From Paracoccaceae bacterium (lineage in GTDB: Bacteria; Pseudomonadota; Alphaproteobacteria; Rhodobacterales; Rhodobacteraceae): DNA of 5,850 nucleotides. The notes beneath the pieces are model-generated. The model made no database searches and had not been told where the DNA came from. It saw only the letters and a list, made by a program, of their open reading frames with translations. The translations under genes were made by a program, and so were the position numbers. Below, in pieces: positions 1 to 4,585 of this stretch (positions are counted from its first letter, which is position 1; each line of letters begins with the position of its first letter). Location: the NCBI GenBank assembly GCA_015487255.1, contig WFQA01000009.1:1-5850 (forward strand), written 5' to 3'.

Positions 1-164
1 TAAAGCGGGTTGGCGTCATCGTATTCGTCCATCTCGAACCCCTCATCCGAGACAGTCACATCCCATTTCAGCCGCTCTTTAAACTGGCAGGCCCGGTCAC
101 GAAACATACTGTCACGCAACTTTGGAAACGCATCGAGTGCATCGCCATAGATGTATTTAATCAT
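1..164 (-). CDS. luxI: Acyl-homoserine-lactone synthase (LuxI family), 5' part only
   Basis: The minus strand reads an open frame from an ATG at 164-162 to the window edge, giving 54 N-terminal residues of a protein that is normally about 200 residues. It carries the LuxI-family N-terminal signature: Arg24 in RDSMFRDRACQF, Phe28, Trp34 in RLKWDV, then Glu44, Asp46 and Asp49 in GFEMDEYDD. These match the invariant Arg, Phe, Trp, Glu and Asp residues of the family active site. LuxI enzymes make acyl-homoserine lactones from S-adenosylmethionine and acyl-ACP in the cytoplasm. A good ribosome binding site (GAGGA, 7 nt before the ATG) fixes the start. It lies 85 nt downstream of luxR in the same direction, so the two are a cognate pair by context. 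The acyl-chain specificity region is outside the window. The family call rests on the motif pattern and is firm despite the truncation. Confidence 0.9.
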   Translation of the reverse strand, partial: MIKYIYGDALDAFPKLRDSMFRDRACQFKERLKWDVTVSDEGFEMDEYDDANPL

Positions 165-172
165 AGGTTGTT

Positions 173-176
173 CCTC
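173..176 (-). promoter_or_regulatory. Ribosome binding site of luxI
   Basis: On the minus strand GAGGA ends 7 nt before the luxI ATG (GAGG at 176-173). It is a clear Shine-Dalgarno match, unlike luxR and the small ORF, which have weak or no such sites. Confidence 0.75.
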
Positions 177-178
177 AC

Positions 179-207
179 AATAAAGCTGCATCAACTGATG
201 CGTTCAA
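179..207 (-). promoter_or_regulatory. luxI: Possible luxI promoter spanning the dyad
   Basis: Minus-strand TTGAAC (207-202) and TTTATT (184-179) are separated by exactly 17 bp, each matching four of six sigma-70 consensus bases. The 14-bp dyad fills nearly the whole spacer. A caveat is that a start site about 7 nt downstream would fall within the ribosome binding site, so the true promoter may lie further upstream. Confidence 0.25.
188..201. promoter_or_regulatory. Perfect 14-bp dyad upstream of luxI, candidate lux-box-like operator
   Basis: GCATCA-AC-TGATGC has perfect 6-bp arms and a 2-bp centre. It is the only clear dyad in the luxR-luxI gap and is centred about 30 bp before the luxI start. 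LuxR-type proteins bind 18-20 bp dyads in front of luxI genes, so this is the natural candidate. It is shorter than a classical lux box, and its position so near the start codon is unusual for an activator site, which normally lies about 42 bp before the transcription start. It could instead be a repressor-type site or form a small RNA hairpin. Function is inferred from position and symmetry only. Confidence 0.4.
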
Positions 208-249
208 ATCGTTAAAAAACACTTAAAACCAGTTATTACCCGAGGCGCT

Positions 250-984
250 CTAAAATGAGATCAGGCCCCGTGAATATGCGGTCATCACCGCATGGATGGT
301 ATTCAGTGCGCCAAGCTTGTGGCGCGCAGAATCGATATAAACCCGCAGGGTATGCTCGGAGATTTTCAACTTTTCCGAGATCTGCCCACGGCTGAAGCCA
401 AGCGAAAGATACTTGAGCGAATCGGTTTCACGCGGCGATAGCGCCCGTGTGTCATTCTCCGATTCAGGGATTAATATTTCGGTAACACGGCGATGGATAT
501 AGTGGGAAATCAACATCATATCGCGCTTATACTCCTTGGAGAATTTCTCCCATGAAGCATCGTTGCAATTATCGTTGATGGTAAAAAGCGCAAATTGCCC
601 GTTTGGCCCACGAATCGGCACTGAAAGCCCCTGATTGCACACCCCTGCGGCAATTGCCTCCCCCAGAAACTCCCGGCTGCCCTTGCCGGACCAATCCAGC
701 TGCTTCCAATCCATCGGATGAAATTGCCGGATAGCCCCTTTAACAACCGGGTCCACCTGAACATATTTTTGATCGTGGTAATATTGCATCCACTCAGGAG
801 AATAGGTGAGTGCTGCGTAAGGCATCGGCCCGACATTGACAGCGTGATAAACCGCATTGGAAACACCGTAGGACTCACGCAAAGCCACCACCAACGACTG
901 TATGTCATCGGGAGTTTGGCTTCCTTCCAGAGCGTCCAGGAACGTCTCCAACTTTGTCACTATACTCACCCAATCCAGTTTCAC
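250..984 (-). CDS. luxR: LuxR-family quorum-sensing transcriptional regulator
   Basis: This 244-residue protein has the two LuxR domains in order. Residues about 25-165 are the autoinducer-binding domain, with the conserved ligand-pocket set Trp65, Tyr69, Asp78-Pro79, Trp93 and Gly119; the Trp-Tyr-Asp-Trp spacings equal those of TraR (W57, Y61, D70, W85). Residues about 182-244 are the GerE-type helix-turn-helix, beginning LSPRETDSLKYLSLG, with Glu186, Gly196 and the recognition helix near SEHTLRVYID. All six usual ligand residues are present, so it should bind an acyl-homoserine lactone, presumably from the LuxI product encoded 85 nt downstream. Length is normal for the family. The start is a GTG without a good ribosome binding site; in-frame GTGs at codons 6 and 9 are alternatives, and a TAG closes the frame upstream. 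Its first 80 nt overlap the preceding small ORF, so translational coupling is plausible. Its base composition is less GC-rich than that of ccr and ecm. Confidence 0.93.
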   Translation of the reverse strand: MKLDWVSIVTKLETFLDALEGSQTPDDIQSLVVALRESYGVSNAVYHAVNVGPMPYAALTYSPEWMQYYHDQKYVQVDPVVKGAIRQFHPMDWKQLDWSGKGSREFLGEAIAAGVCNQGLSVPIRGPNGQFALFTINDNCNDASWEKFSKEYKRDMMLISHYIHRRVTEILIPESENDTRALSPRETDSLKYLSLGFSRGQISEKLKISEHTLRVYIDSARHKLGALNTIHAVMTAYSRGLISF

Positions 985-1120
985 CGCTGGATTTTCGCGC
1001 CAGTTCCGAAGCTGCTACAAGAATGGCATCATCAAGATGCTCGGCAAGCACGGTCATTTTGTTGTTCAGCGCACAGGCCCGCAGGTCTGCCAGAACATCG
1101 ATCATCCAGTCTTTTTTCAC
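905..1120 (-). CDS. Small hypothetical protein upstream of luxR
   Basis: A 71-residue minus-strand frame begins at GTG (1120) with a weak GAG-type ribosome binding site and ends with TGA at 907-905. Residues 1-41 look like a genuine compact helical protein: KDWMIDVLADLRACALNN, then LAEHLDDAILVAASELA, with regularly spaced hydrophobics and acidic residues. The last 30 residues (Gly/Ser/Arg-rich) overlap the luxR start and look less constrained. From memory, small proteins with a DWxIDVLADL start and an LAExLDD core sit next to luxR genes in other Rhodobacterales, but I could not check this. It is co-directional with luxR and overlaps it by 80 nt, so the two are probably co-transcribed. No function is known to me; a role linked to LuxR levels or activity would be a guess. 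The core is more convincing than the C-terminus. Confidence 0.6.
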   Translation of the reverse strand: MKKDWMIDVLADLRACALNNKMTVLAEHLDDAILVAASELARKSSGETGLGEYSDKVGDVPGRSGRKPNSR

Positions 1121-1313
1121 TGTATCACTCGCTAAGCTGTTTTTTCAAGGGTCCGCCATTGTTCAAGATGAGTATTGCCGCCGTGTTTAAATTAATATGT
1201 CATAAATATATAACCCACGCTATTCCCCATAAATAGTGAGGGCTATATCGGGAACTCCTTGAAATTTGGTGATTTCGTGAAAAACAGCGCGAAATAACTT
1301 TGCGTTTTGCGAA
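1121..1313. other. AT-rich gap between ccr and the small ORF-luxR unit
   Basis: These 193 bases hold no convincing ORF. The centre (about 1185-1215) is very AT-rich and contains TATATT on the minus strand, a likely promoter zone for the small ORF and luxR, but no pair of boxes with good spacing stands out. A weak dyad, CTATT-N7-AATAG, lies around 1220-1236. No hairpin followed by a T-run was found after the ccr stop, so a ccr terminator was not identified. The change from GC-rich to AT-rich sequence here marks the boundary between the metabolic genes and the quorum-sensing unit. Confidence 0.5.
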
Positions 1314-2579
1314 TCATCCCGGGCCACCAACCCATTGCGAATCGGTAATATCTTCCAGGGTTCGCAACCCCGACACCGGCGCGTTGACCATTACCGCCAT
1401 ATTGCCGGGTTTATGCTCGTTTTTCATCATTTTGATATGGGCATCGGGCACCTCTTTCCACGGAAACACCTCGGACATGCACGGGTCCAGCCGCCGCTCC
1501 AGCATGAGCTGGTTGGCGGCACTGGCCTGTTTGAGATTGGCAAAATGGCTGCCCTGCACCCGCTTTTGGTGCATCCACAGATAGCGCGCATCAAGCGTGA
1601 GGTTATAGCCGGTAGTGCCCGCGCAAATCACCACCATGCCGCCACGTTTGACCACAAAGCTGGAGACGGGAAAGGTCGCCTCGCCGGGGTGCTCGAACAC
1701 CATGTCCACATTCACCCCCTTGCCGGTGATCTGCCAGATCGCCTTGCCAAATTTGCGCACCTCGCCAAACCATGCTTTATATTCGTCGGTATTCACTGTA
1801 GGCATCTGGCCCCAGCAGTTGAAATCACGCCGGTTGATCACCCCTTTCGCCCCGAGGCCAAGCACAAAATCGCGCTTGTTTTCGTCCGAAATCACCCCGA
1901 TCGCATTGCCACCGGCGGTATTGATCAGCTGGATCGCATAAGAGCCAAGCCCACCCGACGCCCCCCAGACCAGCACATTCTGCCCCGGTTTCAACGTGTG
2001 CGGCCGGTGGCCAAACAACATGCGGTAAGCGGTGGCCAGTGTCAGCGTGTAACAGGCGCTTTCCTCCCATGTCAGGTGTTTGGGCCGGTGCATGAGCTGC
2101 TGGGACTGCACCCGGGTAAACTGCCCAAAAGAGCCATCCGGGGTTTCATAGCCCCATATCCGCTGAGTGGGGGAGAACATCGGGTCGCCGCCATTGCACT
2201 CCTCGTCGTCACCGTCATCCTGATTGCAATGCACCACCACCTCGTCACCCACCTTCCAGCGTTTGACCTTATCCCCCACTGCCCAGATGATGCCCGAAGC
2301 ATCCGACCCGGCAATGTGATAATCTGCCTTGTGCACATCAAACGGCGAAATCGGCTCCCCCAGCCCGGCCCAGACACCGTTATAATTCACCCCCGCCGCC
2401 ATCACCAATATCAGCACCTCGTTACTGTCGAGCCTCGGGGTCTCCACCACCTCCAACGCAAAACTTTTATCCGGCGCCCCGTGGCGCTCGCGGCGGATCA
2501 CCCATGCGTGCATTTTCTCGGGCACATGGCCCAAAGGCGGGATTTCCCCGATGGCATAGAGGTCTTTCAATTCGGTCAT
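1314..2579 (-). CDS. ccr: Crotonyl-CoA carboxylase/reductase
   Basis: Ccr catalyses NADPH-dependent reductive carboxylation of crotonyl-CoA to (2S)-ethylmalonyl-CoA, the committing step of the ethylmalonyl-CoA pathway. The 421-residue product matches the usual 420-450. The N-terminus has the family hallmark KDLYAIGEIPPLGHVPEKM; NYNGVWAG (65-72) and HIAGSDASG (88-96) belong to the catalytic domain; the Rossmann NADPH site is VLVWGASGGLGS (202-213). Asn67 (or Asn65), Tyr144-Glu145 and His345 (QGSHFAN) sit where, as I recall, the CO2-binding Asn, Phe-Glu and His of the Kitasatospora enzyme lie, with Tyr in place of Phe. The cysteine-containing insert CNQDDGDDEECNGGDPMFS (118-136) is typical. I chose the ATG at 2579 because AGGGGAG lies about 7 nt before it and the product then starts as known homologues do; an in-frame extension to 2687 reads through the promoter and is unlikely. 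The closest related alternative, a generic medium-chain dehydrogenase, is excluded by these motifs. It lies on the opposite strand to ecm. Confidence 0.97.
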   Translation of the reverse strand: MTELKDLYAIGEIPPLGHVPEKMHAWVIRRERHGAPDKSFALEVVETPRLDSNEVLILVMAAGVNYNGVWAGLGEPISPFDVHKADYHIAGSDASGIIWAVGDKVKRWKVGDEVVVHCNQDDGDDEECNGGDPMFSPTQRIWGYETPDGSFGQFTRVQSQQLMHRPKHLTWEESACYTLTLATAYRMLFGHRPHTLKPGQNVLVWGASGGLGSYAIQLINTAGGNAIGVISDENKRDFVLGLGAKGVINRRDFNCWGQMPTVNTDEYKAWFGEVRKFGKAIWQITGKGVNVDMVFEHPGEATFPVSSFVVKRGGMVVICAGTTGYNLTLDARYLWMHQKRVQGSHFANLKQASAANQLMLERRLDPCMSEVFPWKEVPDAHIKMMKNEHKPGNMAVMVNAPVSGLRTLEDITDSQWVGGPG

Positions 2580-2604
2580 GGGCCTGCTCCCCTTTAAGTC
2601 ATCA

Positions 2605-2619
2605 CGCAACAATGTTGCG
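2605..2619. promoter_or_regulatory. CGCAAC-N3-GTTGCG dyad in the ccr leader
   Basis: Perfect 6-bp arms flank a 3-bp centre. It lies 26-40 bp before the ccr ATG, just downstream of the predicted transcription start, a usual place for a repressor operator. Read in the ccr direction its 13-bp core is GCAACATTGTTGC, which matches 12 of 13 positions upstream of ecm (4525-4537). The regulator is unknown. Confidence 0.5.
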
Positions 2620-2631
2620 AAAACTATCTGA

Positions 2632-2660
2632 ATTATGTAATTACATTGTCCGGCCATCAA
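2632..2660 (-). promoter_or_regulatory. ccr: Predicted ccr promoter
   Basis: On the minus strand TTGATG (2660-2655) and CATAAT (2637-2632) are separated by 17 bp; they match sigma-70 consensus at four and five of six positions. Transcription would begin near 2625, giving a leader of about 46 nt that contains the CGCAAC/GTTGCG dyad and the ribosome binding site. Confidence 0.55.
2635..2646. promoter_or_regulatory. Perfect 12-bp palindrome overlapping the ccr -10 box
   Basis: ATGTAATTACAT is fully self-complementary. It overlaps the edge of the predicted -10 box and runs into the -10/-35 spacer, the place where a dimeric repressor would block RNA polymerase. AT-rich palindromes of this length also occur by chance, so the call rests on position. 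Confidence 0.35.
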
Positions 2661-2870
2661 TGCAAGTATTTTTGTGCAGCGCAGCAAATTTACGCATGGT
2701 CAAATGGCCAGAGCCGCTTAGCTGAAGCAAATAATAACAACGCGGCCCAAGTCTTTCGAGCTTTCTTGCAACAAAAGGTGGCCTTATCTGCCAGAGGCGG
2801 CGCTTGCCTTGCAAACTTCCCAGGCAGACAAGGTGGGGCAATTTCGCTTCGAAACCTCCAAGCCAATCAC

Positions 2871-2926
2871 TTTAATCGCCCTCTGTAGACATGTCATATA
2901 TGACATGTCTACAGAGGGCGATTAAA
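2871..2926. repeat. Perfect 56-bp palindrome without a loop
   Basis: The left arm runs from 2871 to 2898 and is exactly complementary to the right arm, 2899-2926; pairing stops at both outer ends (C2870, A2927). Each arm contains the 8-bp palindrome GACATGTC (2888-2895 and 2902-2909), and the outer part reads TTTAATCGCCCTCT or its complement. Absence of a loop and of a clean T-run on either side argues against an ordinary terminator, though it could fold in RNA and stop or stabilise transcripts from the acyltransferase gene. Two transposon ends joined head to head, or a miniature inverted-repeat element, are plausible origins. Confidence 0.9.
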
Positions 2927-2974
2927 AACCATGATTAAAAAGATGACCAGGAATGGCGGCAAAGAGGAGGTTGG

Positions 2975-2988
2975 AGAGGGTGATTAAA
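2975..2988 (+). repeat. Third, degenerate copy of the palindrome arm
   Basis: AGAGGGTGATTAAA matches the palindrome's outer right arm (AGAGGGCGATTAAA, 2913-2926) at 13 of 14 positions, offset by 62 bp as a direct repeat, and is an inverted copy of 2871-2884. This ties the palindrome to the sequence on its right. Confidence 0.5.
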
Positions 2989-2996
2989 CGGGTATG

Positions 2997-3036
2997 CATC
3001 GCCCATCAGGAGCGAAAGCAGCGTGAGCGGGCGATG
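2997..3036. repeat. Hairpin-forming inverted repeat downstream of the acyltransferase gene
   Basis: CATCGCCC (2997-3004) pairs with GGGCGATG (3029-3036) around a 24-nt loop. It lies about 40 bp after the acyltransferase stop in its direction of transcription, where a terminator or 3'-end stabiliser could sit, but there is no T-run after it, so an intrinsic terminator is not supported. Confidence 0.35.
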
Positions 3037-3074
3037 GTCATCCCTGATTTTCGCAACCTTCACATGGTGTAAAC

Positions 3075-4448
3075 CTATCCCAGATGGACAATCGCATTGG
3101 CATAATATTCCAGCACATCGCGGTTTTGTTCATTCACCACATAGGCCCCGTCTTCCTCAATGAGAATATGCCGCATTTCCAGCATGCGCAGCCCGACATC
3201 CACCGCATAATCCTCGTCCTCGCGCGGGATATGGCTATAGATGCCGCGTGCCGCATAATCCTTCAGTCGCTCATGCGCCGCGCCCTTGATGCCGATCTTG
3301 CTCAGGCTGCCCGCCTCGAGCATGATCGAGGCAATCAGTGACACCGGCAACACCGGCACCACCTTACTGATATCATCCATCAGCGCGTTGCCCAGCTCGG
3401 CGATCTGCGCCTCAAGCTCTCCGCCATTCGCGGCCAGAAACCCCTTTAGCGAAACCGGCTTGCCAAAGCTGACACAGGCATAGCCAAAGCGGTGGTATTT
3501 ACCCCTGATCCGCAGCCAAAGCTGGTGGCCGATAAATTTGAAAACCGATAGCGGCCCGCTGGAAAACTGCTTTTTGCCCTCCGCATCCCGCGCCGCCAGC
3601 AGCACCCGGTCCTCCAGCACCCGGTCATAATTCAGCCCGACCGGCACAAACACCACATCGCGCGCGCCCTCCGGGTTGAACCCCTTTACGATATAGCTCA
3701 GCAGCCCCAGCTTGGCCTCGCCAAGCCTGCCATTGCGCGAAAGCCCCCCCTCGGGAAAAATTGCCTGCGCCACCCCGCCCTCGGTGGCCATTTGCACATA
3801 GCGCGCCAGCACGCAGCGATAAAGCGCATTGCGCGATTTGCGGCGGATGAAATACGCCCCCATCGAGCGGATAAACCCTTGTAATGGCCAAACCCGCGCC
3901 CACTCCCCCACCGCGTAAGACAGCGCCGAGCGCTCCGAAGCCAGATAGGTGACCAGCACATAATCCATATTCGAGCGATGGTTGATCACAAACACCACGG
4001 TTGAATCCGGGTCCACCGCCGCCATCGCCTTTTCATCCAGCAGCCCCAGCCGCACCCGGTAAAGCGATTGCGAAACCCAGCGCGCCGCCCGCGCCGCAAA
4101 GCCAAAATAGGCAAAAGCCGAAAAATGCGGCACGATCTCGCGGGCATAGCGCTCGGCGCGCTGCGCCACCACCTCCACCGGCTCGCCGCTCTCGCCGCTT
4201 TCCTCCACCACCGCCTGCATGATCACCGGATCATGGGAAAGCCGGTCGATCAGAACCCGGCGGCGGGTCAGCTTGAAGGGTTGGATCTGCAGTTGCAGCC
4301 TGGTGTTGAGCCGCGCCACCGCCCGATCAAACCGTTTGCGAAAAAACCACCGCACCGAGGGCAGCAGCAGCTTGTCCAGCACCGCCACCACCGCGAATAT
4401 CCCTGCCAGCACCGCCAGCCAAACGGGTATCTCGATCACGCCTCCCAT
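3075..4448 (-). CDS. PlsB-type glycerol-3-phosphate acyltransferase (GPAT/DHAPAT family)
   Basis: This 457-residue protein has the four acyltransferase blocks in order: block I NHRSNMDYVL with the catalytic HX4D pair His157/Asp162; block II GAYFIRR (197-203); block III FPEGGLSRNG (231-240); block IV VFVPVGLNYDRVLED (266-280). The NHRSxxDY form is closer to PlsB and DHAP acyltransferases than to short PlsC proteins, so transfer of an acyl chain to glycerol 3-phosphate, the first step of phospholipid synthesis, is the best guess. Homologues are often labelled 1-acylglycerol-3-phosphate acyltransferase. A hydrophobic segment at residues 9-30 predicts membrane attachment. It is about half the length of E. 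coli PlsB. The ATG at 4448 has no good ribosome binding site; no better start is evident near it. It is divergent from ecm (137 bp) and lies upstream of ccr, a neighbourhood I recall from other Rhodobacterales. Substrate is not decided by sequence alone. Confidence 0.88.
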   Translation of the reverse strand: MGGVIEIPVWLAVLAGIFAVVAVLDKLLLPSVRWFFRKRFDRAVARLNTRLQLQIQPFKLTRRRVLIDRLSHDPVIMQAVVEESGESGEPVEVVAQRAERYAREIVPHFSAFAYFGFAARAARWVSQSLYRVRLGLLDEKAMAAVDPDSTVVFVINHRSNMDYVLVTYLASERSALSYAVGEWARVWPLQGFIRSMGAYFIRRKSRNALYRCVLARYVQMATEGGVAQAIFPEGGLSRNGRLGEAKLGLLSYIVKGFNPEGARDVVFVPVGLNYDRVLEDRVLLAARDAEGKKQFSSGPLSVFKFIGHQLWLRIRGKYHRFGYACVSFGKPVSLKGFLAANGGELEAQIAELGNALMDDISKVVPVLPVSLIASIMLEAGSLSKIGIKGAAHERLKDYAARGIYSHIPREDEDYAVDVGLRMLEMRHILIEEDGAYVVNEQNRDVLEYYANAIVHLG

Positions 4449-4524
4449 TGGGGCAGCTTACAACGGATACCGCGCCATACCACAGCTAATCACGTTATTA
4501 TGTTCCAAATTTCCACCAACAAAG

Positions 4525-4537
4525 GCAATATTGTTGC
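4525..4537 (+). promoter_or_regulatory. GCAATATTGTTGC element upstream of ecm, shared with ccr
   Basis: The element is an imperfect dyad (GCAA-N5-TTGC) located 49-61 bp before the ecm ATG. It equals the ccr leader element in the same orientation relative to its gene, except for one C-to-T change. It probably lies at or just upstream of the ecm promoter, while in ccr it falls after the predicted start site. A common regulator of the two ethylmalonyl-CoA pathway genes is inferred. Confidence 0.45.
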
Positions 4538-4574
4538 TTGCGCAATTTTTTGTGCGGTGCAATATAGGACGAAC

Positions 4575-4579
4575 AGGAG
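4575..4579 (+). promoter_or_regulatory. Ribosome binding site of ecm
   Basis: AGGAG lies 6 nt before the ATG at 4586, an ideal spacing, and decides the ecm start. Confidence 0.85.
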
Positions 4580-4585
4580 AAAACC

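Larger units (their letters stand above)
2580..3074. other. Long intergenic region upstream of ccr
   Basis: This 495-bp stretch carries no convincing protein gene. Its left part (about 2580-2665) is the ccr leader and promoter with two dyads. The middle (2665-2870) shows nothing I can name. The right part (2871-3072) holds a perfect 56-bp palindrome, a degenerate third copy of its arm, a hairpin with 8-bp arms, and overlapping short ORFs on both strands (2953-3072 plus, 39 aa, very basic; 2935-3063 minus, 42 aa). The right part reads more like a repeat or transposon remnant than coding DNA. Confidence 0.6.
4449..4585. promoter_or_regulatory. Divergent promoter region between the acyltransferase gene and ecm
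   Basis: These 137 bp must hold promoters for both genes. On the minus strand CATAAT is present near 4500, a possible -10 box for the acyltransferase gene, but without a good -35 box at 17 bp. On the plus strand CAATATA near 4560-4566 with TTGCGC about 16 bp upstream is a weak ecm promoter candidate. The region also contains the dyad GCAATATTGTTGC and, just after it, the 8-bp palindrome TTGCGCAA. Confidence 0.45.

Noticed and set aside
718..1236. 172-aa plus-strand ORF opposite luxR and the small ORF
   Set aside because: Antisense to luxR, without motifs, and extending into the AT-rich promoter gap.
1335..2597. 420-aa plus-strand ORF opposite ccr
   Set aside because: It is the antisense shadow of ccr: histidine-, arginine- and proline-rich, with no recognisable motif.
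2580..2687. In-frame N-terminal extension of ccr by 36 residues
   Set aside because: It would read through the predicted promoter and leader. The ATG at 2579 has a good ribosome binding site and starts the product as known Ccr proteins start.
2641..2888. Short ORFs on both strands in the ccr upstream region (66 aa minus, 80 aa plus)
   Set aside because: No ribosome binding sites or recognisable domains; one covers the ccr promoter and the other ends inside the 56-bp palindrome.
2871..2926. 56-bp palindrome as a standard intrinsic terminator
   Set aside because: It has no loop, a modest GC content, and no T-run of useful length after it in either direction.
2871..3036. CRISPR array
   Set aside because: Only one palindrome and one degenerate arm copy occur; there are no regularly spaced repeats or spacers.
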